This document shows positions 20,625 to 29,318 of a stretch of DNA of 64,000 nt, one piece after another. A model generated the notes under the pieces. The model saw only the letters and a list, made by a program, of their open reading frames with translations. It was not told where the DNA came from and made no database searches. Where the stretch lies: NCBI RefSeq assembly GCF_013155125.1, contig NZ_CP053564.1, positions 6,951,501-7,015,500 on the forward strand, read 5' to 3'. A program made the position numbers and the translations under genes. The stretch comes from Pseudonocardia broussonetiae (lineage in GTDB: Bacteria; Actinomycetota; Actinomycetes; Mycobacteriales; Pseudonocardiaceae). How positions within the stretch are numbered: position 1 is the first letter of the stretch; each line of letters opens with the position of its first letter.

Positions 20625-20873
20625 TCAGCGGGCTGCCACCTCCGAGAGCGGCAGCGCCACCACGTGCCCCAGGAACCACTCCTGCTTCGCCGCCCGCACC
20701 CCCGCCGGGCTCGCGGGGTGGCTGCGCCCGGTCCAGCCGCAGGCGCACCGGGCCACGTAGCGGACGAAGGTGCCGCCCGCGCAGCGCTCGACGTCGGTCC
20801 AGCCGTCGCTGAGCGAGCCGTCGCGGTAGCGGCCGGCGACGTACCCGCCGTGCTCGTCACCCACCGTCGCCAT
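20625..20873 (-). CDS. conserved small protein of unknown function
   Basis: The protein is about 82 residues with the distinctive phrases DEHGGYVAGRYRDGSLSDGW and VARCACGWTGRSHP; the C-A-C-G-W pair might bind metal. It ends in a hydrophobic EWFLGHVVALPLSEV segment. I do not recognise a named family. Two ATG codons three residues apart (20882 and 20873) are both possible starts, and neither has a strong ribosome-binding site. It is transcribed divergently from the threonine deaminase gene. Confidence 0.6.
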   Translation of the reverse strand: MATVGDEHGGYVAGRYRDGSLSDGWTDVERCAGGTFVRYVARCACGWTGRSHPASPAGVRAAKQEWFLGHVVALPLSEVAAR

Positions 20874-20982
20874 GACGGGCATTCTGCCTACGGATCGTGA
20901 CAGGTTCGTGAACCCGGCGCGAGACCACCGGGACGGGTGACCCCCTGCCCGGCCCGGCTACGTCGACGGGGAGGATCGACGG

Positions 20983-22230
20983 GTGCACCCCGACGCCTTC
21001 GCCGCCTCCGTCGCCGAGGCCGCGGTCCGGCTGTCCGGCGTCGCCCGCACCACCCCGCTCCAGCACAGCACCCGCCTCTCCGAGGCCACCGGCGCACACG
21101 TGTGGCTCAAGCGGGAGGACCTGCAGGTCGGCCGCTCCTACAAGCTGCGCGGCGCCTACAACCTGCTCGCCGGGCTCGGCGCCGACGAGCGCGCGGCCGG
21201 CGCGGTGTGCGCGAGCGCGGGCAACCACGGCCAGGGCGTCGCCTACGCGTGCGCCCGGCTGGGCATCCGCGGCCGCGTCCACGTCCCGAGCACGACGCCG
21301 CGCCAGAAGCGCGAGCGGATCGCGGCGCTGGGCGGGTCGGCGGTGGAGCTCGTCGTCGGCGGCGACACCTACGACGAGGCCGCGGCCGCCGCGGCCGAGC
21401 ACGCCGCCCGCACCGGCGCCACCGTCGTCCCCGCCTTCGACGACGTGCGCACGATCGCCGGGCAGGGCACGGTCGCGGTGGAGGTGCTCGACCAGCTCGC
21501 GCACCCGCCGGACGTCGTGGTCGTGCCCGTCGGCGGGGGCGGACTGCTCGCCGGCGTCGGCACCTGGCTCGCCGCGCGGCACCCGGGCGTGCGGGTCGTC
21601 GGCGTCGAGCCCGCCGGGGCCGCCAGCATGAGCGCCGCACTGGCCGCCGACGCGCCCGTGCTGCTGCCCGAGCTCGACACGTTCGTCGACGGTGCGGCCG
21701 TCCGGCGCGTCGGCGACGTCAGCTTTCCGCTGGTGCGCGACTCCCGCGCCGAGCTGGTCACCGTCGACGAGGGGCGCGTCTGCACCGAGATGCTCGACCT
21801 CTACCAGGTCGACGGCATCATCGCCGAGCCCGCGGGCGCCCTGGCCTGCGCCGCGCTCGACGGGCTCGACCTCACCCCCGGGTCCACGGTCGTCAGCCTG
21901 CTCTCCGGCGGCAACAACGACGTCAGCCGCTACTCCGAGGTCGTCGAGCGCTCGCTGGTGCACCGCGGGCTCAAGCACTACTTCCTGGTGGAGTTCCCGC
22001 AGGAGCCCGGGGCGCTGCGCCGGTTCCTCGACGAGGTCCTCGGGCCCGACGACGACATCGTGCTGTTCGAGTACGTCAAGCGCGACAACCGCGAGACCGG
22101 CGCCGCGCTCTGCGGCATCGAGCTCGCCGAGCGCGAGGGCTACGAGACGCTGTGGAAGCGGATGGAGGCGAGCCCGCTGCGGATCCAGCTCGTCGCCCCG
22201 GGTACCGCCGCCTACCGGTTCCTGGTCTGA
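20983..22230 (+). CDS. ilvA: threonine ammonia-lyase (threonine deaminase), short ACT form
   Basis: The 415-residue PLP enzyme has the Schiff-base Lys in RSYKLRGAYN (K54). Other motifs are SAGNHGQGVAYA near 76, the phosphate-binding loop VGGGGLLAG near 185 and the SGGNND segment near 307. A C-terminal ACT-like regulatory domain spans about 325-415 (HYFLVEFPQEPGALRRFLDEV). It deaminates threonine to 2-oxobutyrate, the first step of isoleucine synthesis. One ACT-like unit is normal for the shorter actinobacterial form. The GTG start matches family length. It stands alone, with a 240-bp gap downstream in which I see no gene. Confidence 0.93.
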   Translation: MHPDAFAASVAEAAVRLSGVARTTPLQHSTRLSEATGAHVWLKREDLQVGRSYKLRGAYNLLAGLGADERAAGAVCASAGNHGQGVAYACARLGIRGRVHVPSTTPRQKRERIAALGGSAVELVVGGDTYDEAAAAAAEHAARTGATVVPAFDDVRTIAGQGTVAVEVLDQLAHPPDVVVVPVGGGGLLAGVGTWLAARHPGVRVVGVEPAGAASMSAALAADAPVLLPELDTFVDGAAVRRVGDVSFPLVRDSRAELVTVDEGRVCTEMLDLYQVDGIIAEPAGALACAALDGLDLTPGSTVVSLLSGGNNDVSRYSEVVERSLVHRGLKHYFLVEFPQEPGALRRFLDEVLGPDDDIVLFEYVKRDNRETGAALCGIELAEREGYETLWKRMEASPLRIQLVAPGTAAYRFLV

Positions 22231-22470
22231 TCGAACCGACCACCACCCGGCCCACGTACGTCGGGGTGGACCGGCGGCCGTCGGGGCGGAGGGGACATCC
22301 ACGCGGCGGCCGCCGGTGCGCAAACCCCGAGGGGCACCCCGGAGGCTGCGCTCCATCGAATGTAGGCGCGGTGCGGACGCGGTGCGCGCCGAACGCGGGG
22401 ACCCGTCGGCGAGTGCGTCCGCCCGGCCCCCGGCGTTACCCCGGGTGCGAGCCCGGGACGGACGCCGTGC
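22231..22470. other. 240-bp gap after ilvA, nothing recognised
   Basis: The gap between the convergent ends of ilvA and the merR gene has normal GC content. It shows only short self-complementary stretches (for example CCACCC and GGGTGG near 22241-22268). No ORF with supporting signals, tRNA or strong hairpin was found. Confidence 0.5.
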
Positions 22471-23238
22471 TCACTCGGCGGCCGGCGGGCGGCTGCTCGT
22501 GCGCACGTTGCGGACGATGTCGCGCCCGAACGTGACGTCCAGCCGCTCGGCCACCGCGAGCTCCAGCACCGCCAGCATCGCGTCGCCGGAGACCTTGCGC
22601 AGGTTGCCGATCACCTCGTACAGGCGCGGCCACTGGTCGTCCGGGCGGCCCTCGGCGTCGAAGGGCTGCCAGACCTCGCCCAGGAACAGGTCGACGTAGA
22701 TCTTCGCGATGCCGTCGGCGTGCCGGCGGAGCTGCTCGACGACGTCGAGCGAGCGGGTCATCGGGATGCCCATCTCGGTCATCGCCTGCGCCGCCGCCAT
22801 CAGCCGCGGGCTGGTCTCCTCGTAGGTGCCGTCGGCGATCTCGGTGAGCAGGCCCATCTTCTGCGCCCGCTTGACGAGGTTCGGATCGGTCTCGGAGAAC
22901 CGCTCGACCAGCTCGGCGAGCGTGACGATCTGCCGGTCCTCCACCGCGAACAGCGTGCGCACCGCCCGGATGAACCGGACGACCTGCTCGGTGGAGCCGC
23001 CGGTGGTGTCGAGCAGCTTCTTGATCACGTCGAGCTTGACGCCCTCGCCCTGCAGCTCCTGGATCAGCTCCAGGCGCGCCGCGTGGCCGGGCCCGTAGTA
23101 GCCCGTGCGCGCCCGCACCTCGGGCGGCGGCAGCAGGCCGCGGGCCTGGTACGCGCGGATGTTGCGGACGGTGACGCCACTGACCCGGGCCAGCTCGTCG
23201 ATGGTCCGCCGTTCGACATCGTCGCCGTCCTCAGACAT
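22471..23238 (-). CDS. MerR-family transcriptional regulator
   Basis: The 255-residue protein has an N-terminal MerR winged helix (TIDELARVSGVTVRNIRAYQARGLLPPP, about 14-40; YYGPGHAARLELIQELQGEGVKLD follows). A long helical C-terminal region of about 170 residues contains no metal-binding Cys cluster. It is divergent from the reductase/desaturase pair across 63 bp, so it probably senses a fatty-acid or related ligand and controls them (inference). The ATG at 23238 is preferred over a GTG three codons upstream. It is longer than classical metal-sensing MerR proteins. Confidence 0.87.
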   Translation of the reverse strand: MSEDGDDVERRTIDELARVSGVTVRNIRAYQARGLLPPPEVRARTGYYGPGHAARLELIQELQGEGVKLDVIKKLLDTTGGSTEQVVRFIRAVRTLFAVEDRQIVTLAELVERFSETDPNLVKRAQKMGLLTEIADGTYEETSPRLMAAAQAMTEMGIPMTRSLDVVEQLRRHADGIAKIYVDLFLGEVWQPFDAEGRPDDQWPRLYEVIGNLRKVSGDAMLAVLELAVAERLDVTFGRDIVRNVRTSSRPPAAE

Positions 23239-23273
23239 GTGACACACCTTATCAGGGACCCCCGGTTGCTATG

Positions 23274-23302
23274 TGACATCAACTCGTGTTGCACTGATGT
23301 CA
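23274..23302. promoter_or_regulatory. inverted repeat in the MerR / reductase divergent promoter
   Basis: TGACATCA (23274-23281) and TGATGTCA (23295-23302) form perfect 8-bp arms 13 bp apart, ending on the reductase start codon. An additional direct repeat ATGTGACA occurs at 23237 and 23271. These are candidate regulator-binding sites; which protein binds is not known. Confidence 0.45.
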
Positions 23303-24306
23303 TGTTCAAGGCGCTGGTCGCTCTCACCACTCCTCTGCTGCCCGAGGACTACCTCTCGCTGGTCGACCCCCTGTGGTCCACCACCGAGCTGCGCGGCCGG
23401 GTCGTCGGCGTCCGCCGCGAGACCGAGCGCGCCACGTCCCTGCGCATCAAGCCGGGGAGGGCGTGGGCCGGGCACCGCGCCGGCCAGTACGTGCGCATCG
23501 GCGTCGACATCGACGGCGTGCGGCACTGGCGCACCTACTCCCTCTCGGGCGCCGAGTCCGACGAGCACCTGACGATCACCGTGCAGGCCCTCGCCGACGG
23601 CCTCGTCAGCCGCCACCTCGTCGACGCGACGCCGGTCGGGTCGATCGTGCGCCTGGAGCAGGCCACGGGCGACTTCGTCCTCCCCTCCCCCGTGCCCGCG
23701 AAGCTGCTCATGATCACGGCGGGCAGCGGCATCACGCCCGTCATGGGCATGCTCCGCACGCTGGACGGGCACCCGGACGCGGTCGTGCTGCACAGCGCCC
23801 CGACCGCCGCCGACGTCCTCTTCGACGACGAGCTGCGCGCGCTGCCCGGCGTCACCGTCCGCGCCACCCGCGACGAGGGCCGCCTCGACCTGGCCGACCT
23901 CGACGACCTGTGCCCCGACTGGCGCGACCGCGAGGCCTTCGTCTGCGGCCCCACCGGCCTGCTCGACGCCGCGGAGGAGCACTGGGGCGAGGCCCGGTCG
24001 CGGCTGCACCTGGAGCGCTTCACCCCGCCGGCCCGCTCGACGGGCGGCGAGGGCGGCACCGTGACCTACGGCGACACGACCGTCGAGGTCGACGGCGGCG
24101 CCAGCCTCCTGGAGGCCGGGGAGGACGCCGGCGTGCTCCTGCCCAGTGGCTGCCGCATGGGCATCTGCTTCAGCTGCGTCCTGCCCCTGCGCGACGGCCA
24201 GGTGCGCGACCTGCGCACCGGCGAGGTCCACGGCGAGCCCGGCGACCTCGTGCAGACCTGCATCACCGGGGCGACCGGCACCGCCCGGCTCGACCTGACC
24301 CGCTGA
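23302..24306 (+). CDS. ferredoxin/flavin reductase with C-terminal 2Fe-2S domain (Rv3230c-like)
   Basis: The 334-residue protein has an FAD-binding barrel with RTYSLS near residue 77 and the NAD(P)-binding region ITAGSGITPVMGML near 140. The C-terminal plant-type [2Fe-2S] domain carries Cys ligands in SGCRMGICFSC and a later QTC. This organisation fits the NADPH oxidoreductase that feeds electrons to mycobacterial acyl desaturase DesA3. The desaturase gene follows 49 bp downstream, so the same partnership is likely here. Its expression is probably governed by the divergent MerR protein. Confidence 0.9.
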   Translation: MFKALVALTTPLLPEDYLSLVDPLWSTTELRGRVVGVRRETERATSLRIKPGRAWAGHRAGQYVRIGVDIDGVRHWRTYSLSGAESDEHLTITVQALADGLVSRHLVDATPVGSIVRLEQATGDFVLPSPVPAKLLMITAGSGITPVMGMLRTLDGHPDAVVLHSAPTAADVLFDDELRALPGVTVRATRDEGRLDLADLDDLCPDWRDREAFVCGPTGLLDAAEEHWGEARSRLHLERFTPPARSTGGEGGTVTYGDTTVEVDGGASLLEAGEDAGVLLPSGCRMGICFSCVLPLRDGQVRDLRTGEVHGEPGDLVQTCITGATGTARLDLTR

Positions 24307-24355
24307 TCCCCCTTCCCAGTCCGCCTGATCCCGACCCGCAGAAGGAGCCCGGACC

Positions 24356-25504
24356 ATGACCGCGACGCTGGACCGCCCGATCTCCGACGCCCCCACCGGC
24401 ACCCCGAGCCCGCCCGTCCGCACGGTCGCCTCGCGGCCCGGACCGGAGGCCGCGGGGCTGACCGCCGCGCAGGTCGAGGAGCTCGGCCGGCGCCTCGACG
24501 CCATCCGCGACCGCGTCGTCGCCGACCGCGGCGAGCGCGACGCCGCCTACATCCACTCCGTGATCCGCACGCAGCGCTACCTGGAGATCGGCGGCCGCGC
24601 GCTGCTGTTCGCCGGGATCCTGCCGCCCGCGTGGCTCGCCGGCACCGCGATGCTCTCGGCGTCGAAGATCATCGAGAACATGGAGCTCGGGCACAACATC
24701 ATGCACGGCCAGTGGGACTGGATGCGTGACCCGAAGATCCACTCGACCACCTGGGACTGGGACAACACCAGCCCCGCCGAGGCCTGGAAGTACACCCACA
24801 ACTACGAGCACCACACCTACACCAACGTCGTCGGCAAGGACCGCGACGTGGGCTACGGCATCCTGCGGATGAGCGACGAGCAGGAGTGGCACCCGTACTT
24901 CCTGCTCAACCCGCTGTGGAACGCCCTGCTCGCGACGTTCTTCCAGTGGGGCGTCGCGCTGCACGACCTGGAGGCGGAGAAGATCGCCTCGGGCGAGAAG
25001 ACGCTCCGGTCGGTGTGGCCGCAGCTCAAGGCGATCGGCCGCAAGATCCGCCGGCAGTTCACGAAGGACTACATCGCGTTCCCCGCGCTCGCCGGGCCGT
25101 TCTTCCTGCCGGTGCTCGCGGGCAACGCGACGGCCAACCTGGTGCGCAACCTCTGGTCGCACGCCGTCATCTTCTGCGGGCACTTCCCCGACGGTGCCGT
25201 GCAGTTCTCCGAGGAGCAGCTCGAGGACGAGACCCGCGGCCAGTGGTACCTGCGCCAGATGCTCGGCTCGGCCAACCTCGAGGGCGGCCCGCTGTTCCAC
25301 CTCATGACGGGCAACCTGAGCTTCCAGATCGAGCACCACCTGTTCCCCGACCTGCCCAGCAACCGCTACGCCGAGATCGCCCCGGAGATCCGCGCGATCT
25401 GCGCCGAGTACGGCCTGGAGTACACCTCCGGCACGCTCCCGACGCAGTACCTGCAGGTCCTGCGCACGATCAACCGCCTGGCCCTGCCGCCGAAGAAGGC
25501 CTGA
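24356..25504 (+). CDS. membrane fatty acyl desaturase (DesA3-like)
   Basis: The 382-residue protein has three histidine boxes: GHNIMH (residues 112-117), HNYEHH (148-153) and IEHHLFP near 324. These are the di-iron ligands of integral membrane acyl-lipid or acyl-CoA desaturases, and hydrophobic stretches lie around 82-105 and 230-260. It should introduce a double bond (probably delta-9) into stearoyl-type acyl chains at the membrane, taking electrons from the adjacent reductase. The ATG has GAAGGAG upstream. An inverted-repeat element of the globin-array family begins 22 bp after the stop. Confidence 0.92.
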   Translation: MTATLDRPISDAPTGTPSPPVRTVASRPGPEAAGLTAAQVEELGRRLDAIRDRVVADRGERDAAYIHSVIRTQRYLEIGGRALLFAGILPPAWLAGTAMLSASKIIENMELGHNIMHGQWDWMRDPKIHSTTWDWDNTSPAEAWKYTHNYEHHTYTNVVGKDRDVGYGILRMSDEQEWHPYFLLNPLWNALLATFFQWGVALHDLEAEKIASGEKTLRSVWPQLKAIGRKIRRQFTKDYIAFPALAGPFFLPVLAGNATANLVRNLWSHAVIFCGHFPDGAVQFSEEQLEDETRGQWYLRQMLGSANLEGGPLFHLMTGNLSFQIEHHLFPDLPSNRYAEIAPEIRAICAEYGLEYTSGTLPTQYLQVLRTINRLALPPKKA

Positions 25505-25526
25505 CACCGCAACACGCGCACCACGA

Positions 25527-25574
25527 GACCCCGACTCGCGGACAGAGGGCCCGCGAGTCGGGGTCTCGTTGCGG
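25527..25574. repeat. paired inverted unit of the 22-bp GAGTCGGGGTCT family
   Basis: The left arm GAGACCCCGACTCGC at 25527 onward is matched exactly by GCGAGTCGGGGTCTC ending near 25570, followed by GTTGC. The unit is the same as those flanking the globin gene (19186-19378 and 19953-20173). Here one unit of each orientation forms a hairpin just after the desaturase stop and may act as a terminator. Confidence 0.8.
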
Positions 25575-25662
25575 CCGTGTCGGGGTCCGGTGGCGCCCGT
25601 ATGAGACGGGGGTCGCGTCCGGTGGGCGCGCTCCCCGCCCCACCGGCCGGGATACTGGGACC

Positions 25663-26919
25663 ATGCCCGCCTCGCTGACCCCGCCCACCTCGACCGACGT
25701 GCTCGTCGTGGGCGCCGGGCCGGCCGGGTCGGCGGCCGCGGCGTGGGCCGCGCGGCACGGGCGCGACGTCGTCCTCGCGGACGCCGCCGTGTTCCCCCGC
25801 GACAAGGCCTGCGGCGACGGCCTGACGCCCCGCGCCATCGCGGAGCTGGAGGGGCTCGGCCTGGGCGACTGGGTCCGCGCCCACGGCACCAACCGCGGCC
25901 TGCGCGCCACCGGCTTCGGGCAGGTGCTGGAGCTGCCGTGGCCCGGCGGCTCGCTGCCCGACCACGGCGGCGCGGTCCCCCGCCTGGAGCTCGACGCCCG
26001 CATCCGCGACGTGGCGCTCAAGGACGGGGCGGTGCCCGTCGAGGGCGCCAAGGCCGTCGACGTCGTCCGCGACGGCGACCGCGTCACCGGCGTCGTGTTC
26101 GACGACGGCACCACGATCGGCTGCGAGCGCCTCGTCGTCGCCGACGGCGCACGGTCGACGCTCGGGCGCGTGCTCGGCCGCGAGTGGCACAAGGACACCG
26201 CCTACGGCGTCGCCGCCCGCGGGTACGTGAGGTCCGGCCGCAGCGACGACCCGTGGATCTCCTCCCACCTGGAGCTGCGCGGCGAGCAGGACGAGGTGCT
26301 GGCCGGCTACGGCTGGGTCTTCCCGCTGTCCGACGGCGAGGTCAACATCGGCGTCGGCACTCTCGCCACGGCGAAGCGCCCCGCCCAGATCCGGCTGCGC
26401 AGCCTCATCGAGCACTACACCGACGCCCGCCGCGAGGACTGGCAGCTCGAGGGCCCGGTGCGCGCCGCGATGTCGGCGCTGCTGCCGATGGGCGGCGCGG
26501 TGTCGGGCGTCGCGGGCCGCAACTGGGCCCTGATCGGCGACGCCGCGGGCTGCGTCAACCCGCTCAACGGCGAGGGCATCGACTACGGCCTGGAGACCGG
26601 CCGCCTCGTCGCCGAGCTGATCGCGCAGGACCGCGACCTCGAGCTCGCCTGGCCCGCCACCCTGCGCACCCACTACGGCCAGGCGTTCTCCATCGCGCGC
26701 CGCCTCGCCGGGCTGCTCACACTGCCGCGGCTGCTGCCGCTCGCCGGCCCGGTCGGGATGCGCTCGCGCGCCCTGATGACGGTGGCCCTGCGCGTGATGG
26801 GCAACCTCGTCACCGACGCCGACCTCGACCTCACCGCCCGCGCCTGGCGCGCCGCCGGCCGGCTCAGCCTGCGCCTGGACGAGCGGCCCCCGTTCCCGGC
26901 GGCCGACCTCCGGGTCTGA
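25663..26919 (+). CDS. geranylgeranyl-reductase-family flavoprotein (MenJ-like)
   Basis: The 418-residue FAD oxidoreductase has VVGAGPAGSAAA near residue 15, KACGDGLTPRAI near 47, the family GDAAGCVNPLNGEGIDYGLETG motif near 298 and YGWVFPLSDGEVNIGVG near 222. Family members saturate isoprenoid side chains; the mycobacterial MenJ reduces menaquinone, which is the most probable role in this type of organism. The ATG at 25663 follows GGGATACTGGGACC. It abuts the converging siderophore-interacting protein gene without a gap. Confidence 0.85.
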   Translation: MPASLTPPTSTDVLVVGAGPAGSAAAAWAARHGRDVVLADAAVFPRDKACGDGLTPRAIAELEGLGLGDWVRAHGTNRGLRATGFGQVLELPWPGGSLPDHGGAVPRLELDARIRDVALKDGAVPVEGAKAVDVVRDGDRVTGVVFDDGTTIGCERLVVADGARSTLGRVLGREWHKDTAYGVAARGYVRSGRSDDPWISSHLELRGEQDEVLAGYGWVFPLSDGEVNIGVGTLATAKRPAQIRLRSLIEHYTDARREDWQLEGPVRAAMSALLPMGGAVSGVAGRNWALIGDAAGCVNPLNGEGIDYGLETGRLVAELIAQDRDLELAWPATLRTHYGQAFSIARRLAGLLTLPRLLPLAGPVGMRSRALMTVALRVMGNLVTDADLDLTARAWRAAGRLSLRLDERPPFPAADLRV

Positions 26920-27738
26920 TCAGACCTTCCAGTACCCGCAGAACATGATGTGGTCCTTGGGCACGCCGGTGCGCACCCAGTGCCGGCGCACGCCGGTGGG
27001 CAGCGCCTGCTCGCCGACGGTCCACCCGTAGAACGGCCCGTCGGGCAGCGCCTGCGCCTGCGCGAGGGCCGCCGCGGCGCGGCCGGGCACGTCGTGGGGG
27101 TCGGTACGGACGATCCACCGCACCTCGACGCCGGGCGGTGGGGCCAGGTCCTGGCGGTCGGCCTCGGCGGGCACCTCGAGCAGCGCGAGGCCCTCGGCGT
27201 CGGCGGGCAGCGACGCGAGGATCCCGGCCGCGGCGGGCAGCCCCGACTCGTCGGCGACGAGGACCGTGCGCCCCGCCGTCGCCGGCGGCGGGACGAAGCC
27301 GATCCCCTCGTCGAGGATGGCCACGGGGTCGCCCGGGGCGCAGGTGCGGGCCCAGGTCGAGCCCGGACCGGCGTCGTCGCCCTCGCCGTGCAGGACCACG
27401 TCGACGTCGATCTCGGGGCCGTCGGTCCCCAGCGCCCGGTGCGCGCGCACGGTGTAGTTGCGCACCACCGGCCGCGAAGCCTTCGGCGCGGCGAGCAGCT
27501 TGGCCCACGCGATGCGGGTGAAGACCGGCGGCACGTGGTCGAGCGAGTCGTCGGAGACGGGGATGAACAGCCGGAACCACTGGTCGAAGCCCATGGAGCG
27601 GAACCGGTCGACGTCGCCGCCGCCCAGCGTCACCCGCGCCATGTGCGGCGAGACCTCCGTGCGGCGCAGCACCTGCAGCCGCAGCGTCTCCGCGACCTCG
27701 GGCTTCACCGCCGTCGCCGCCATGTTCGTCCGTGCCAT
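26920..27738 (-). CDS. siderophore-interacting protein (ViuB/SIP-type ferric reductase)
   Basis: The 272-residue flavoprotein has an FAD-binding barrel with RNYTVR near residue 91, the SIP-domain LVADESGLPAAAGIL segment near 157 and the C-terminal MFCGYWKV. It reduces ferric siderophores in the cytoplasm to release iron. A candidate iron box sits just upstream (27758-27777), so it is probably repressed by an IdeR/DmdR-type regulator when iron is plentiful. No siderophore biosynthesis or uptake genes are visible nearby. Confidence 0.9.
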   Translation of the reverse strand: MARTNMAATAVKPEVAETLRLQVLRRTEVSPHMARVTLGGGDVDRFRSMGFDQWFRLFIPVSDDSLDHVPPVFTRIAWAKLLAAPKASRPVVRNYTVRAHRALGTDGPEIDVDVVLHGEGDDAGPGSTWARTCAPGDPVAILDEGIGFVPPPATAGRTVLVADESGLPAAAGILASLPADAEGLALLEVPAEADRQDLAPPPGVEVRWIVRTDPHDVPGRAAAALAQAQALPDGPFYGWTVGEQALPTGVRRHWVRTGVPKDHIMFCGYWKV

Positions 27739-27757
27739 GCCGCCCCCTCATCGATCG

Positions 27758-27777
27758 ATAAGGGCACCCTAACCTAC
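27758..27777 (-). promoter_or_regulatory. candidate IdeR/DmdR iron box
   Basis: On the minus strand the sequence GTAGGTTAGGGTGCCCTTAT matches about 14 of 19 positions of the actinobacterial iron-box consensus TTAGGTTAGGCTAACCTAA. It lies 20-40 bp upstream of the siderophore-interacting protein start, where a DtxR-family repressor would block transcription. Confidence 0.6.
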
Positions 27778-27796
27778 AAGGGGGCGGCGGCGCGGA

Positions 27797-29293
27797 CTAT
27801 CGCAGGAGCTGCGCCCGGATGTCGGTCTTGAGGATCTTCCCGACCGTCGACCGGGGCAGGTCCGGCCAGAACTCGACCTGCTTGGGCGCCTTGACGCTCC
27901 CGATCCGCTCCTTGACGAACGCCCGCAGCTCCTCGCCGGAGATCGTGGCCCCCGGCTGCAGCTGCACCACCGCGACGACCCGCTCGCCCCACTTCTCGTC
28001 GGGCAGCCCGACGACGCCGCAGTCGCGCACCGCGGTGTGGGCCATCAGCGCCTGCTCCACCTCGGCGGAGTAGACGTTGAAGCCGCCGGTGATGACCATG
28101 TCCTTGGCGCGGTCGACGATGAACAGGAAGCCGTCCTCGTCGAGGTAGCCGATGTCGCCGGTGTGGTGCCAGCCGTGCTCGGACGCCTCGGCCGTGGCCT
28201 CCGGGTTCTTGTAGTACCCGGCCATCACCAGCGAGCTGCGCACGACGATCTCGCCGCGCTCGCCGCCGGGCAGCAGCGAGCCGTCCGACGCCATGATGCC
28301 GACGGTGACCAGCGGCCCCGGCCGCCCCGCCGACGCGAGCCGCTGCACGGCGACCGAGCCGTCGGGCAGGAAGTGGTCGCGCGGCGACAGCATCGACACG
28401 AACATCGGCGCCTCGGACTGCCCGAACAGCTGTGCCATCACCGGCCCGATGTCGCGGAGCGCCTGCTCCAGGCGGGCGGGCGACATCGGCGCCGCGCCGT
28501 ACCAGAAGCACTGCAGCGAGCTCAGGTCCGTCGACTCCAGCTGCTCGTGCGCGAGCAGCATGTAGATCAGCGTCGGCGGCAGGAACGTGTGCGTGACGCC
28601 GTGCTCCTCGACGAGCGAGAGGAACCCGCCGACGTCGGGCGCCGGCATGACGACGATCCGCCCGCCCAGCGACAGCACCGGGAAGCAGAGCACCCCGGCC
28701 GCGTGCGTCAGCGGGGCCATGGCGAGGTACACCGGCCGTCCCTCGAAGGGGTACCCCATGAGCGCCAGCGCCGTCATCGTCTCGATGTTGCGGTCGGTGA
28801 GCTGCACGCCCTTGGGCCGGCCGGTGGTGCCGCCGGTGCCGACGATCATGACGGTCTCACCGGAGCCGGCATCGTCGAATTCGCTGCCCTCGGCCAACCA
28901 GTCGTCGAGCTCGTCGAGGCACACCGTCGTGGTGACCTGCGGCAGGTCCATCTCCGCGACCATCGGGGCGTAGGCCCGGGAGTGGAACAGCGCGACGCAG
29001 TCGAACAGGTCGAGCAGCTCGGCGTTCTCCGACGCCGAGTTGCGCGGGTTGATCGGGCACCAGACCGCGCCGCGGCGGGAGATCCCGAAGACGGTGGCGA
29101 AGGCGACGGGGTCGTTGCCCGAGAGGATCCCGACCTTGTCCCCCGCCCGGACGCCCGAGCGCGCGAGCGCCCGGGCGACGGCGTGGCTGTGGTCCTGCAC
29201 GTCCCCGTAGGTGAGCGTGGTCGGACCCATCACGAGGCAGGGGGCGTCGCGTCCGAGCGACGCCCCCTTGTCCAGGTAGGCGGTCAGACCCAT
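27797..29293 (-). CDS. acyl-CoA synthetase / AMP-binding enzyme (FadD type)
   Basis: The 498-residue ANL-superfamily enzyme has the ATP-phosphate loop GTGGTTGRPKGVQL near residue 153 and FGQSEAP near 297. The hinge/C-terminal motifs are HHTGDIGYLDEDGFLFIVDR and KDMVITGGFNVYSAEVE near 385-405, and the catalytic Lys is in STVGKILK near 488. It activates a carboxylic acid with ATP and CoA; the chain length cannot be told. It follows an SDR gene 25 bp away in the same operon. That operon is opposite a TetR regulator, so all three probably form one catabolic or lipid-related unit. Confidence 0.9.
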   Translation of the reverse strand: MGLTAYLDKGASLGRDAPCLVMGPTTLTYGDVQDHSHAVARALARSGVRAGDKVGILSGNDPVAFATVFGISRRGAVWCPINPRNSASENAELLDLFDCVALFHSRAYAPMVAEMDLPQVTTTVCLDELDDWLAEGSEFDDAGSGETVMIVGTGGTTGRPKGVQLTDRNIETMTALALMGYPFEGRPVYLAMAPLTHAAGVLCFPVLSLGGRIVVMPAPDVGGFLSLVEEHGVTHTFLPPTLIYMLLAHEQLESTDLSSLQCFWYGAAPMSPARLEQALRDIGPVMAQLFGQSEAPMFVSMLSPRDHFLPDGSVAVQRLASAGRPGPLVTVGIMASDGSLLPGGERGEIVVRSSLVMAGYYKNPEATAEASEHGWHHTGDIGYLDEDGFLFIVDRAKDMVITGGFNVYSAEVEQALMAHTAVRDCGVVGLPDEKWGERVVAVVQLQPGATISGEELRAFVKERIGSVKAPKQVEFWPDLPRSTVGKILKTDIRAQLLR

Positions 29294-29318
29294 GCGGGGG
29301 CTCCCGGGAGGGTCACCG

